From Dissophora ornata (Eukaryota > Mortierellomycota > Mortierellomycetes > Mortierellales > Mortierellaceae), in NCBI GenBank assembly GCA_025201705.1, contig MU616646.1:1-64000 (forward strand): a stretch of DNA of 64,000 bases, in the 5' to 3' direction. Below are positions 11,242-25,047 of this stretch, piece after piece. The position numbers and the translations under genes are program-made. The notes beneath the pieces were generated by a model. That model did not search any database. It saw only the letters and a list, made by a program, of their open reading frames with translations, and was not told the origin of the DNA. Numbering within the stretch: position 1 is the first letter of the stretch; every line of letters begins with the position of its first letter.

Positions 11242-12496
11242 CTAGCACTTGGCGTCAGAGGCCTTGGTGTTGAGAATCAAGGCAACAATGAGACCGTACA
11301 AAGCCAACACCTCAGCGAAAATGAGGACCAGAATCATTCCAGTGAACAGTCTTGGCTGTTGAGCAGAGGCACGAACACCGGCATCACCCACAATTCCGAC
11401 AGCGAATCCAGCTGCCATACCGGCGAGACCAACACTCAATCCAGCACCCAACTGAATAAATCCAGCATACAAGGACATCTGCTGCGAGACTATTTTTTCG
11501 TACGAGGGTACAATGTCAAAATTAGTCAATGGCGTTCGAGTATCCGAGAAAAGATGTGTTCCGAATAATGGGTTCTCGTGGATTTAAAAAAAAATCACTT
11601 ACAGCCGTTTCCAATCAGTACGGAGACAACAAGTCCGTAAATACCGATAATACCGGCCATAATAATTGGGACAACACCCTTCATGATCAGATCAGGACGA
11701 AGGACACCCATCGAGGTAAGACCGACACCAGACTTGGCGGTACCGTAGGCAGCTCCAAAGCCTACACGATTGCACAAAAGGTCAAGGAATTAGTGTACTA
11801 GTCCATGACTTGTAGGTAATATTGCGCTCTAGCTGCTTTGCTCCGTTGGTGAGGCTTGCGGTCTGATCTAAATCAAAAGTCGACGAAGACGGCCCTGTAT
11901 CTGTCTGGTGTTTGTTCGTATATTTCCCGTGTCACGGCCAATGCCGCCCACATTTTTTGCCCCTTTCTCCGTCAAACATGCACAAAAACTCAATAGTGGT
12001 CCTGTGATCGACTTTTAACAACCCCCATTCCATTGCCTGAACACGAGTTCCTAGACATGCATCCTGTATCGCATGACTCTGGGAGGGGNNNNNNNNNNGG
12101 GGGGGGTAACTACTGCAACCCATTATAGCATCCACCCCCCGATCCAAACGAAGCCTGTTGCAACGGTTTGCAAGTGGGTCTGTGGGAAGGGTTATCATGT
12201 TTCCTTGGAATGATCTGCCGTTTTGCACATTCTCCTTGGAGAAGCCTTGCCTATACAATAGGAGGTAAACACTTACAGCAAAAGACAATGGCGCTAGTGG
12301 CACCCATGACTCCAAAGAAGGGGGAGTACACGGGGCTAAAGAGGTCAAATCAAGAACGGACGAAGAATTCTTTGAGTTAATTATCAATGAATGCATGGTC
12401 GCGCTCCGTTCCTGCGAGCATTTTATCTTATTTTCTTTCGAACGCGATCTCTATTCGAAGAGACAATTACCAGTATTCAGTGGAGACCAAAGACAT
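11242..12496 (-). CDS. VMA3: V-type H+-ATPase proteolipid subunit c
   Basis: Four exons (12496-12471, 12335-12277, 11761-11603, 11489-11242) join in phase to 163 aa, the usual length for this family (yeast Vma3 is 160). The N terminus reads C-P-V-Y-S-P-F-F-G, followed by four transmembrane helices. These carry [10 protein letters not shown] and [10 protein letters not shown], with the proton-carrying Glu in I-F-A-E-V-L. Subunit c forms the rotating membrane ring of the vacuolar proton pump. The first exon is only 26 nt and was found by matching ATG...TG|GTAATT to the acceptor CTTTAG before CCCGTG. The stop is TAG followed by A. The assembly gap lies in intron 2 and does not touch coding sequence. 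Confidence 0.95.
12089..12098. other. Assembly gap (10 N) inside a G-run
   Basis: Ten N flanked by G-rich sequence on both sides, within intron 2 of the V-ATPase c gene. It is probably a placeholder at a hard-to-read homopolymer, with true length unknown. Confidence 0.95.
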
Positions 12497-14203
12497 GGTG
12501 GTATATGTATGTATGGATTTATGTAGAGGGTTGTGGGTGTGTGAATGCTTGGTGGGAATGAGTTAAAGGGAATGGAACAAGGTCATGCGCGCCTCTTCAC
12601 CTGATTTTCGATTTTGGAGACGTCATGGAGTGACTGCTATTTACACAGCGCATGCGATGTTGAAAACGCACTGCTCTCTGGCACACTGGGATGAAAAAGG
12701 ACACGTTGATAGGAGACGCGAAGCAACGCGTGCATTATTTATTCAACCTGAAAGAGCAATGGTCAATTTTACGTGAACAATAGCTTGCTCTGCCATGATC
12801 TTGTGTCCCTACCCAGAGTTCTGAGCTCTAGATAGTAGCAGGCGATAAAGTAATAAAGAACAAAGTAAAGAAACCAACTGGCTGCAGATGCCATGGGCAG
12901 GTAACGCAAAGACTCGCAATATCACTGGAGAAGAATGCTGTCTATGACCATCAGTCTTGCATGGGAAATGCCAGCTGGGGCGCACAAACCTTGTGCAACC
13001 TGACTAACCACGTGGACGGGTCTGCCCTAGCCATCACAAGTAGTCTGAATCACCTAGCAGACATTTGACGAGACTTTAGACGCGTCCGCTTTTGTCCCTA
13101 TTATCATCCCTGCCATCCTCACAAAGGAACATTCCTCAGTTCTCGCCTCAAACGCGTCCCAACCCCCTGATTGGGTGCATGTCACAGCTCCGTGTGGGAT
13201 CGAGGACAATGGGCACGAAAATTCGTTGATTGGCCAATACACTGTAGACTGGTGTGTCCTTGCTTTCTGATCCAAGATACCGAAATGCGAAGTTGTAGCT
13301 CTGCGCGAAAGCGCGGCAGAAGATATCCCATCCAGAACCTCTCAAGCAAAAAAAAATAAAAAATAAAACAAACAAAAGAAATCGCGAATCGTCGCTCCTG
13401 TTTAATCATAATTATCGATTGTCGTCCACCACGGTCCATCTCGTTTCGGTACGCAGAGCTTGTTTATTGCGCTTTCATTTACGCGACCATTCAAGCTGGA
13501 AGCTTCTTTGACTCGGAAGAGTACAAAAGCGAGCCTCTTTCTTCTCTTCTCTTTTCTTTCTCTCCATTGGACGCTTCAGGTAAGTCCAAAATGTATTTCT
13601 CTTCTCTCTCTCCACAGGCGGCACACTCTCTTGATGTTTCTTTTCCTCTCTTTCATTCTTTCCTCACTCCTCAGACAACGTCCGGTGTTTGCTTGGCTTC
13701 TCTGTCTTTCCTTGTTTCCACGAGCTTCTTTATCATTGTTGTCGTTTTGGGGCTATCACAAGAGGATGGCGAGAAATGGAGTGAGAGTGATAGTTCGAGG
13801 ATAAACCAAGCCCTCCTCTTTTGAATACCGTAGCGCGTACCTGGGGCTCGCCCCGCGCGTTGAAGCGATACGTGGTCGCGAATCTGGTCCTATGGCTCTG
13901 ATAGCCTGTAAGTCTATTGTTGATGTTACGACTACGAAGACATCGTTTGGGAAAGTGAGAAAGTCTAACCGTTGGTTTGATCAATAGGACAGTGAAACTT
14001 TGTGTGTCCACACTACAACTGAGGATTCGGGGAGAGAGTTTCATCACTTCGGTGACGTGATTTTCGCGCCCATTGTCCTAGTTTCCTGTGTGTTTTTGCC
14101 TATTTCGGAGAGAGGAAGTAAACAACAGGGCTCTTTTTTCGTATCTCGTACTTTTCTTTCTTCTCCTCAAAACACTTCCACATAGAAACAAGCGTTAACG
14201 GCA
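12497..14203. other. Intergenic; possible 5' leader intron of the mtSSB gene
   Basis: I see no protein family here. A strong donor (CTTCAG|GTAAGT) at 13580 and an acceptor-like ATCAATAG ending at 13987 would define a leader intron upstream of the plus-strand mtSSB gene. This is speculative without transcripts. The CT-rich stretch at 13500-13700 is typical of fungal promoters or leaders. Confidence 0.3.
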
Positions 14204-15142
14204 ATGCTGCTCTCACGAATCAACCCAATCTCGAAGCGCATCGCTGCGGTAATGAAGACATTGCATTGCTGCATTTAGCAAGAGCGATTGCGTTTTTTTT
14301 GTCGAGCAATCATTGCTGTTTGCAGCCGATTTTTTATAGTTTCAGGACTGAATTTCGTTTGACTGACTAAAAAAATGCGTGCCAATTTTGTACCCGAACT
14401 CAATAGCCCACTCTCGGATCCGTCCGCACTCTTAGTATGTCCCCTGGATGTTCATTTTCCAACTAATCCCGCGCTTTTGGTGTCTTCAAGAAGGAGGATA
14501 CTCATGTCATATCTGGTATTGACAATCTGCTCTTCATTTTTCATTTGACAACTGCGGGTAGTTAACAAGGCCACGATTGTCGGTCGTGTGGGTCAGGACG
14601 CAGAATCCAACACAGTTGGCGATCTCACCGTCGTCAATTTCTCCGTGGCCACATCCGAGACTCGCAAGGACGACGAAGGTTCGTGTTGCTATTATTAAGA
14701 AAAAAAAACAACAAAGGGGGCGCCATCTATTTGAGAACTTTTCTCATGACAACTAAAACGAAGCGCTTTTCGTGGCTTGCCATCACTGTAATTTAGGCAA
14801 CTTGATCCAGACGACACACTGGCACAGGATCGTATCCTGGGATCAAATTAAGAACAATTACCTTGCAGAACGTGTTCATAAGGGCGATTTGGTTTATGTC
14901 GAAGGACCTATTCATTATAAGGTCTACACTACCAAGGACGGCACGGAGAAACACCTCACTGAGATTGCGTTGAGTACGTCGTCTTTATTCTTTATTCTTT
15001 ATTCCTTTTTTTTTTTTTTTTTTTTTTTTTTTGGTGGCTGTGGTTGTGGCAGTGGCACGATGTGGCTCTTACTAATTTTGTGTACTTTTTGTGTCCAACA
15101 GAGACATTTCAAGCACTATCGCCGAAGGAGACCCAGGAGTAA
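14204..15142 (+). CDS. RIM1: Mitochondrial single-stranded DNA-binding protein
   Basis: OB-fold SSB core: V-N-K-A-T-I-V-G-R-V-G-Q-D-A, then N-F-S-V-A-T-S-E-T, T-H-W-H-R-I-V-S-W and L-V-Y-V-E-G-P-I. It ends in L-K-T-F-Q-A-L-S-P-K. Exons are 14204-14248, 14562-14678, 14797-14973 and 15102-15142. The phase between the first two requires one extra base modulo 3. The best fit is a 25-nt exon at 14491-14515 between CTTCAAG and GTATTG; this microexon is the least certain part. The short basic N terminus (M-L-L-S-R-I-N-P-I-S-K-R) fits a mitochondrial presequence. The protein coats single-stranded mtDNA during replication. The last intron contains a 27-T run. Confidence 0.85.
15006..15032 (+). repeat. 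Poly-T tract (27 nt) in an mtSSB intron
   Basis: Uninterrupted T run shortly after the donor of the last mtSSB intron. It may serve as the pyrimidine tract, and its length is likely to vary between assemblies. Confidence 0.9.
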
Positions 15143-15270
15143 GACATCAATAATAAAAAGTGGAGGCGATATATCTTGAAGATAAACATCAGAGTAAACT
15201 ACGCATATACAGGCTATAAGCACCAAATGGAGTGGGAGTCGGGGCGTTTTTTTGATAGTGAGTTCGCGGC

Positions 15271-18200
15271 TTATAACCCAAACTTGATGGTGACGGTGCC
15301 TGACAAGCTACATTGATGATGAACCTGATATTATTCTCCAAAAAAAAAAAAAAAAAAGGCAGACGTACAGACGTGCAGGCGAACAACATATAAAGTCATA
15401 AATGAAACGTACTCTGCATATTGTGAATCGTGCGAAGAAGTGATCACGAGATCCTCCTTGCCATCCCCATCCAGATCCGTGGCCAAAATCTGCGCGCCAA
15501 AGCGACTTCTTGAATGTTGCTCATCCTGAAAGCATTGCGTGATACGGCTCTGACCAGTTGAAAAGATGGTTTCCCACTTGAGGACGCGACCATCCTCTGC
15601 ATCCGAAAAGGGCTCAGAAACCCAAACAGACTGCGTATCTTGCGTAGCGTCCAAAGACGCGACGATCGCTGCTGACAAATGGGAAGCATTCTGTGATCCC
15701 TGAAGTGAAGAACCTAAGACTGTCGATATTGGCAGATCAGACAGCTTACTGTCTGTGCCGTTCACGACAGAAGACAAATTGAGTATTCGAAGGACTCCCG
15801 CTTGCCAGGAGCCGTCTAGAAGACTCTCGGATTTCGAACCGACGGCCAATAGTATGTCACTACTCTTGAGATTAGAGTGTCGAGGCAGCGGCGATAGTGC
15901 AGAGCCAAACTGTTGGAATTTGGACGTGCCACGAATTGAAAATATATGTTGCGGAGTTTGTGAGCCAGGATAGAGGGCATAGCCTTGGATCATGCCTGTC
16001 ATTGCACCTTCTGCGACAGCACCAAAGGCAGGCGAGCCCACGATGAGAACCCTTTCCGCAGAGGGCTCGTCAACGTTTTTAGAAGCGACAGCTAAGGATG
16101 ACCCAAACCAGCCATAAGTCTTGTCTCCTTGCAGATGCCAATCTGCGTCCGAATCAAGCCTCGATCCTCGATGCTTGCTACTAGCCAGGAATGCTATCAC
16201 TTTTCCAGTTTGCATATTAAACCTTACAGTTGGATCCGCTGTCTCCTTCGTTGTGGCAGTGATGACTGTCGCCATGGGCATCCCTATTACCAAATCCTTA
16301 AACCCAGATCCTGTCAGATCTGCCCCCAAAAGGGTTTTTCCGACACTCGCCAAGATATTCAGGCCATCAGGGATACTAGTGCCACTCTTTGTCCTATCGT
16401 ATCCGATCCGCAGATCTGGTTCCTGGCTTAAGCCACGACCTCGATTTCCAAAGTACACATGCACAGAGCCGTCGTAGTTAATATCTTTGGCCCCAGTTCC
16501 AGGCGCACCCACTGCGAGGTCGTCGATTCCGTCCTCGTTCAGATCCACAACTGCAAGGGAATAACCGAAACGTGACTGGGGCTCGTCAGTATCACCGTAC
16601 AGAGTTTGAGAGGCAAGGGAACGGATATCGCTGCTGGTGGTAGATGCTGAGAGTTTTTTCGAAGGAATGATATAGACAGATCCTTGAGAGGGAACAAGGA
16701 TGTTGCGCGTAAAGTGCGGCGCTGAGATTGCCAGTTCCTGGATACCATCACCGTCGAAATCGCCTACCGCCAACGCATGGCCTAGGGAGGCGTATGCCAA
16801 TGGAAGGTGTAGCTTCATGGTGTTTCTCAGTGTTGCACTGACTTTCTTAGAAAGAGGCTTACAGTAACCGTCGTCTTTCCTCGTTTTAAGGGAGGATGCA
16901 GTTGGAATGTGAGGACTTTGACTGAGTCTCTGAATAGAGAAAGTTACAGTGCCGGAGGTGGGATCCGTCTCTGTGTGGACAGTGAATCCTGCCTTCTCGA
17001 GATCATCCATCCCGGGTTGTATAATCACGCCACGGCGACTGAGGTGGTGATAATCTGAATGCGCCGACGTTCCTGCGTTTTGCCTCTTTGCCATGTACAT
17101 TCTTTTTCGCTTCTGGTCCATTGTTTGTTGCGAGATGATGGCTGTGGGTCTCCGAGTCTTGCTATCCATGAGCTCGTCGCATAGATCAAACGGCTCCTGA
17201 TGGGTGGCTGGATTTTTAGATGGGTCTTTACTAAGGTATCGGGCGAGACCATTCCAGCACTGCAGTGTCCATTCGGTCATATCATAGAGGCCTCCCATCG
17301 AATACTCCTCTACTTGCTCCATAAGGAACGGGGTCTAGAAGTAGGAGCCAACCGCGGAATGTTAGATTGGCTGAGGCAGATTCAACTTCACAGACGAACC
17401 AAAAAAAAAAATCACCAGCAACTACAGTTACCTGGGCAGCATATGATTCAAAGAGTGGGGGGTCTAGTCTAGCTTTTGCCTGAGAGCCAGCATATCCTTT
17501 GACAAGGCACTGCACCAAATCCGATTCTGGCACTGTGAAGTTTCGCATCTTGTAGATTTCACGTCCTTCACTGGTACTTTCCAGTCACTCTGCCAAGTGT
17601 CAAAGTCATCACAACCCAAAAGAGAATGTCAAATAAACGAACAAGCGCGCTACCCATCGCATGAAAACGAAAAGCTTACCACCAAATGATCCAACTTTCG
17701 CATGTGGCTAAGTACATGATGGTATGTTTTAATGAACGTCAGTTTTTGCATGGGTTGCATTCAAGCATAAAAAAAAAAGGACTCTAGAAACCGATAATAA
17801 CTGAGAATAAAGTCTCCACCATCGTCTGCAAGGGCGTGTGCTAAAGTGTAATTGCCATCAAGACTGACCGCTGCCTGTGCTTGGATAAATCCTGCCTGCA
17901 ATCCTTGTAATGAATGCCACGATAGATCCGAGAGCTAATGAGCTACCACGCCGAAGAGGAATGCCACAATTTGCTAAAAAAAAAAAAATAGGAGAGAGAA
18001 AGAGGAGTGGGAACGCTGTTATGGCTAACGAGTCGCACATAGAAAACGAATCTTCAAATTAATGTAGTGTGTCGCTGTGTATATAAATACAGTTTTCTAC
18101 CTTTGGGTGCTCTGTCCAGGGTTTTGGATAAGTCTCAAAGAGGTATTGAAGCGCTGCCTCGACAAAAGGTGGCCAGTGTGCCTACCGGATCAAAGAGTTG

Positions 18201-18649
18201 CTTACACCTGGTATGAGCTGATTTCTGTGCATCAACTCGACCAATTGAATCATCTTTTAAGTGGCCCAAGCGGGAGCGCTATTTCTGACCTCTTCAGCGG
18301 CATCGTTCCACTTTAATCCAATACAGTTATATCCCCAGTCCGGGAAGAAGCTTCCAGCGAGCAACGGACTCCTTCTTTCCCGAATTAGAGCCTCAAAGTT
18401 GTGTAGTGGTTCTTTAGCGCTGCCACTGGCGCCATGGAAGTGTAAATGAGAGTTCTCGTGCTGGGTCTGAGCGATAAAGGAGCTTGAGTCTTGTACTGAG
18501 GCAGAGAGTAATTGAATAGCGCGATATGCGATCTCGCCATGGACAGAAGTACCACAACACTGGACTCCAGAGTATTGAAGGTACACAGAGGTGAGGAGCA
18601 AAATCGTCCACAACGTAATAGTAGTTGTCTTTAGGTGAAGTATTATCAT
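15271..18649 (-). pseudogene. GPI-specific phospholipase D (GPLD1-like), interrupted by a TAG, a lost donor and a frameshift
   Basis: Exons: 18649-18290, 18181-18101, 17973-17801, 17707-17680, 17589-17432, 17334-15413 and 15307-15271. The start at 18649 gives a signal peptide (M-I-I-L-H-L-K, then a hydrophobic core). The N-terminal zinc-dependent phospholipase domain has H-G-E-I-A-Y-R-A, F-P-D-W-G-Y and V-A-F-L-F-G-V-V-A-H, then D-L-S-W-H-S-L. The C-terminal FG-GAP propeller has Ca-binding loops D-F-D-G-D-G-I, D-L-N-E-D-G-I and D-L-D-G-D-G-K. Such enzymes release GPI-anchored proteins at the cell surface. Lesions: (1) in-frame TAG at 17935-17937, between the V-V-A-H and D-L-S-W-H metal-site motifs; (2) exon 3 must end at CTCAG|TTATTA, with no GT; (3) the exon 17589-17432 is 158 nt where 159 is needed, with the frame changing near 17563. 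The large propeller exon is undamaged. It is a recent pseudogene or an assembly with errors. Confidence 0.8.
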
Positions 18650-18948
18650 GAGTGCAAGTAATGAAGGATCAAGCAGGGAGGAACTCGGCAAGGATATCCA
18701 AGTTATTTAAGGGAACAGATCTTTTTCTGCTCCTTGATGCTGCTTGTCCAGGAAGCAGTAAAAAAAAAAAGGAGTTCACAAAGCATCGTGCACAACGCTC
18801 GAAGCGCTAATTTGTCCGTTTATGCAATCCCTAGCATCCGATCATCGTAACACATGAATGCGGCAACTTTAGCCATTGTTTTATAGACTGTTGGAACTAC
18901 ACGTTGACTGCTGTAATGCCGTATTGGTTTACATCTACCAATATTATT

Positions 18949-20699
<1,751 letters not shown>

Positions 20700-21091
20700 G
20701 GTGTCGGGACAGACTCTGGATCTGGAATGAGGATGTGGGACGAGCGACTGGAAAGAGAAAAGGGAGGAAAGAGGAAAGTATGTCGACTTCGCAGTGGTGG
20801 TCCGAACTATCCGGCTTCCCAGCCGCCCCTGTGCAACAAGGAACCTCCTGGTAGTAGTGGCTTTTTCCTTTTTACTTTTTTCCCTAATTTGTGCGAAAGA
20901 GCGCGTGTATTTGTAGCACCCATCCACACACTAAAAGTGCGGAGCCCGATCCGTCCCAGAAACACTTTCCCAGCTTCGATTCTTCATTGCTATCGCATGC
21001 TGTTTATTATCATTATTAGCACTGTCTCTCCACTGTCTGACGCTGACATCGTCATTCTTGTGGGCTTCCAGAGACTATACAGCTGATTTCA
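20700..21091. other. Ferrochelatase upstream region
   Basis: About 390 bases between the ferrochelatase start (transcribed leftward) and the 3' end of the sorting nexin gene. It must hold the HEM15 promoter. I see no gene and no clear TATA box. Confidence 0.4.
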
Positions 21092-23918
21092 TTATGACCA
21101 GAAACCCATGAGGCTTCTTCCTGCAGACGAGCGCGTCTTGGTCTTGAGCAATCCATTCATAAACCCGACCCCGTCCACAACACCTCCGACCATATTTGAC
21201 ACCGACGCGACCGATGCAGCCGAGACAGGGCGCGATGGTTTCTGAGACTGGTATCGTTGATCCTCCAAATCCTTTTCATATTTGGACCGGAACCGGGGTG
21301 TGTCTGACAGCTTCTTGTAGTTGGGTTCTTCAAAGACCGTGCGGGCCTGCTTCAAATGAGCGAGCATCTATGATCGTAAGTACCACGATGATTAGTACTT
21401 TGCGCAGTCTTCTTGATCTTACGCCAATGAGGAAATTTAACAATAGATCTTACTTTTTCGTGATAGGCAATTTGAGAGTCCAAAAACTCCTTGGTGCCTT
21501 TTTGAAAATCCTGGACGCGCTCGTCATGCGCTCGATCCATCTCTGCCAAAGTGATGTTGAAGACCGTGTCGCATCTTGACTTCACAGTCTCGGAATCAAT
21601 CTCTTCCATCGTTTGTTCTTTTTCAAACACCTCGACCAGCTTCTTGTGTGTACCCGTGTGCATGTCCACTAAAGGGGCATATGTAGATGAAGGTGTAGCA
21701 TTGTCCCTAATGGTGTCCTGCCAAGGCTGACATCCATCTGTAATATGCGACTGGTGAACATCCGCCATGAGCTGCATTGTCTCTGCGGTGGTCTGCATTG
21801 CCTTGGTCAATCGGATACAATCTAATATGCATATAACATACACCCGTGTCATTATATAGCACGGCTACTTTGTCATAAGCAAAGTTCACTGGATTTTAAA
21901 TAATAAAGAGAAATCCCTTACCGGCACAATTTTCACGCCAGCACCAGGCTAACTGATCGTTCAAGGTCTGGTTCTCCAAGCCGTCTTTAGTAGTCGAGAT
22001 CAAGTTCAGCAGTGCCAACCCGAAGCGCTTATATCTAAATTGCGAGTCTAAGAAAATTGGTTGGTTGGGTTTAGTTTGGGAGTCAAGAATGTAAGTTACA
22101 AAAGGTCGAGCAATGACACCCACCACTAATGCCCTCCTTATAAGCCATGGTGGCATCCGTCAAGAACGGCATCAGACGCTCCGATCCCTTGCAGTGCGCA
22201 TCGAATCGCTCGACTAGATCAATATCGCTAAAACACCACAAAAATGGAACCGTTGCTCTGTGAATAACAATGCCCAAGGGCTTGACAGTCCAGCGTGTGA
22301 CGGATGCAAGGCTTCATACCCATCCTCGTTGACGTTGAACTCTGGGTGGTAAACATGTTGGAAGAATGCTGTGCCAGTGATCCGATCGTTATCAAACTTT
22401 TTCTCGGCTCTCTTCCAGTCGCCGTCGTCACTGCAGCTCAAAAAGTGTGTCAGCAAATCTGAATAGCGCAGCACTGGATGCCGCACGAGACGATTCAGGA
22501 ATCTCTCCAAAGCGCGCCTTCTTCGCTCGATGAACTCTTCCGAGAAGCGGCCTATCCTCGCAGGAAAGTGTGTGTTATTTCTTTGCCTTTGGTTCCATAT
22601 ATATACGCGCGTCTTTTCGTGAACGCCTAAAGTTACCTGCGTACTGCTTCTCCGGCAGTGGAGGAAGAATGAGCGCACCAAACTTGTTCGCCAAGCGCTC
22701 GTAGAGCCACTCAAATTGACTGTAGCGACGTTCTACCGTGACAGACACTCCTTGTGTGAACTATACGTAACATACACGAGGTACTTATGTCAGCTTTCAT
22801 GTAATAAAGACACTGGGAAAAAAGAAAAGAAAAACTTTCACTAAGTAACGACTTACGGCGGAAGTTACTTGGAAGAGCGTATACTCTTGCATTCCAACCA
22901 TCTTGCGCCTTGTCTCCGGGTCATGGACTCGGACTTTGAACAGTGGCGCCTTCTCCTGCCAGCTTGGGCCCGACTGAATGTAATGCCTATCAGATTCCGT
23001 AACCTCATCCTCATCTTCAGAGTCTTCCAGGATCTTCTCGCCGCTGTGGCTACGAACACTCGAAACAAGTCCCAGAGGATGCTGCTGACGTCTCAAGGAG
23101 TTTCCCGAATTAGGTGGCGATTTTTCGTAAAGATCATTTGCAGAGCTGAGACGGTGGGTTGTTGAATCTGTCGAAAGCCCTTGGTCGTGCTTTGCAGCGT
23201 TCGACTCCTTGTTGGATGGTGCACCTCCAGTCAAGAGAAACTCTTCAACGCCTGTCGTTACAAACCAGGAGAATCGGTTCAACTGCCGCTTGCCAAATAC
23301 AGAGTTCCTGGGATTGGTGCTGGCAGTTGCAGTGGCGGTGGAGTAACTCGAGTAGGCTGAGGTGGTCGACGTCTGTTGCGTGTGGCCACCATGGCTGTCG
23401 GGAGAGATGGAAAAATCGTGGATGTACTATTTCATTTGCAAAGGAAGTCGATGTTGCGTTAAATCACGATCCATACGCTGGGACCGTTGTGACAGAATGT
23501 TCATAAAGGTTGGGATGCAAGCGCTTACAGTGATATACGCTTCTGGAACTAGGCCGCGGACACCATCTTTCTCGGCAAGGGACCAGCCCTCAGCTAGTCC
23601 AACCTTGACCACTGTGAGCACATCGCCGGCAGCAAACGATAACTCTGAGAACTCGGGCTGACCCTCAAAGTCATAGAGCGCCCTGACAGTCCAGCCATGA
23701 GCTGGTGGCTGCTGCGGTGTCTGTTGACCCGATGAAGGCTGTTGTCCGGGCTTGTGCTGATGTTGTTGGGGCTGCTGTTGTGAGATAGCGGGGTCGATAG
23801 AGAACGCCCCATCCTTGTACTCTACATCGAGATCACCCTCTGCCAAGGTGGATAGGGTCTGAGGCTGAGTGGCAAAGACAGGGTGGATCTTCGGGATTGC
23901 TGGTGCTGAGCTCAACAT
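21092..23918 (-). CDS. SNX9-type sorting nexin (SH3-PX-BAR)
   Basis: Eight exons (23918-23529, 23426-22857, 22760-22637, 22551-22320, 22227-22124, 22047-21922, 21821-21454, 21367-21092) give 729 aa in phase throughout. An SH3 domain lies at about residues 75-130 (V-R-A-L-Y-D-F-E-G, then G-L-V-P-E-A-Y-I). A PX domain follows, with E-R-R-Y-S-Q-F-E-W-L, the P-P-L-P-E-K loop and R-R-R-A-L-E-R-F-L; the Arg-Tyr pair is the phosphoinositide-binding signature. The remaining ~350 residues are helical and BAR-like, with a second long region around T-M-E-E-I-D-S-E-T-V-K-S-R. SNX9-family proteins bend PI-rich membranes and link to actin through SH3 ligands. A Gln/Pro-rich linker precedes the SH3, and a charged linker (E-D-S-E-D-E-D-E) precedes the PX domain. 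Confidence 0.9.
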
Positions 23919-24607
23919 GGCAGCGGCGCGTAAATAGTGGATGGATATATTAGTGTGCTGGGGGGGGATGTGTATTCTACAAAGGAGCTGAGGAAGAAAG
24001 AGGAGGAAGAGAGACGAGACGGGAGCTCTTGAGTGATCACTCTATTCATCATCTTTGCTGTATCTTGTGTTCATCATGTCAGTCAGGTCATGTAGACACT
24101 TGCAGCACCCCTTGTGTACACGATATCCATGACGCCAATTTTACAAGGACAAATAATAGGGGCTGGATGATCATAAGATATGATCAGACTGGACTGTATT
24201 CACTCGCCGACACCACATGGCATCTCTACCCCTACTTTTCACTCTTTCTCGTTGTGCGCCAAACATGTCTGTTCCCCAACACAGCACATGAGCAATGTCT
24301 AACGGATTCTTCCGCGTTTCTAGCACTTGATGTAATAAAAGACGTGCTGATCGTTGACTAAACATGCCCTGCGGTTACCGAACAACTGCAGACGAAAAAT
24401 ATTCCTGTCGCTATTTTATTTATCTAATACTATTTCCTGGAACGGCTGTCGCGTAGGGGATGAGTGAAGGTGTTGTTTATGAATGCTTGATGGTGTTCGG
24501 TAGTGTTGTACAATTGGGGTTTCTGGGCACATCGTTCGTTCACGAAAATAATATCCGCCGATCTTCCTGTGCTCGCTGTTCATTTTTCGATAAAAAAAAA
24601 AAACTCC
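23919..24607. other. Intergenic, no gene supported
   Basis: Spacer between the sorting nexin start and the mL53 stop. The short open frames at 24029-24361 have no motif. It contains a G-run near 23960 and an A-run just before 24604. Confidence 0.4.
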
Positions 24608-25047
24608 TTATGCAGTGGCATCCTCTTTCTCCTGAAGCTTCTTGGCGTGCTTTCCGACCTGACGAAGAACGTCGTTGACCTTAATGTCGTCAGTCTTCAG
24701 TTCCAGCGTTTTGCCGTCCTTGTATGTGACCTGGATCGTGGAGGGCTTCGTGAGGTCGGCGTGCGAGTCGGTGACGATCTTGAGAGCCGGGTTGGCAGCA
24801 AGAGAGTCGTTGGTGATGATCCGTGACAAGAAGATTCTAAATATGATGCCACGATGCCATGGGAGAGGGATTCGGTGATTAGAAGTTGAACGTGCAATCT
24901 TGGCTCTAGTTGTGGTCCAGTGAGTGTTTTGATCCGAGTTTGTTCGGTGGTTTGTATTTATTACTTTGCTGTCTTTGAGCTGGGGGAGAAGGGGGCCATT
25001 GAGACCTTGACCTGGGTCAGGAACTTTGACATGGAAGCGGCAGACAT
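24608..25047 (-). CDS. Mitochondrial large-subunit ribosomal protein mL53
   Basis: Two exons (25047-24965, 24836-24608) give 103 aa. After M-S-A-A-S-M-S-K-F-L-T-Q-V-K-V-S the protein has a short thioredoxin-like fold: K-I-F-L-S-R-I-I, then I-Q-V-T-Y-K-D-G-K-T-L-E-L-K-T-D-D-I-K-V-N-D-V. The strand pattern and the final V-T-Y-K-D-G-K motif match the mL53/yeast Mrpl44 family of the mitoribosome large subunit. The downstream ATG at codon 6 is an alternative start. The gene is divergent from the Mdm1-like gene across a shared ~700-bp promoter region. The family assignment rests on short motifs, so confidence is moderate to good. Confidence 0.75.

Noticed and set aside
13460..13824. 114-codon plus-strand frame upstream of mtSSB
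   Set aside because: Composition is CT-rich leader-like (Leu/Ser/Phe runs), with no motif, and it overlaps a probable 5' leader intron.
15189..15389. Alternative GPI-PLD C terminus in a 66-codon minus frame
   Set aside because: The acceptor at ATGTAG gives a short end reading L-S-G-T-V-T-I-K-F-G-L, which fits the last propeller strand better.
21815..21921. An extra exon in the sorting nexin around 21842-21898
   Set aside because: It would need a 22-nt intron on one side. Skipping it joins C-A to D-C-I-R-L-T-K in phase through one normal ~100-nt intron.
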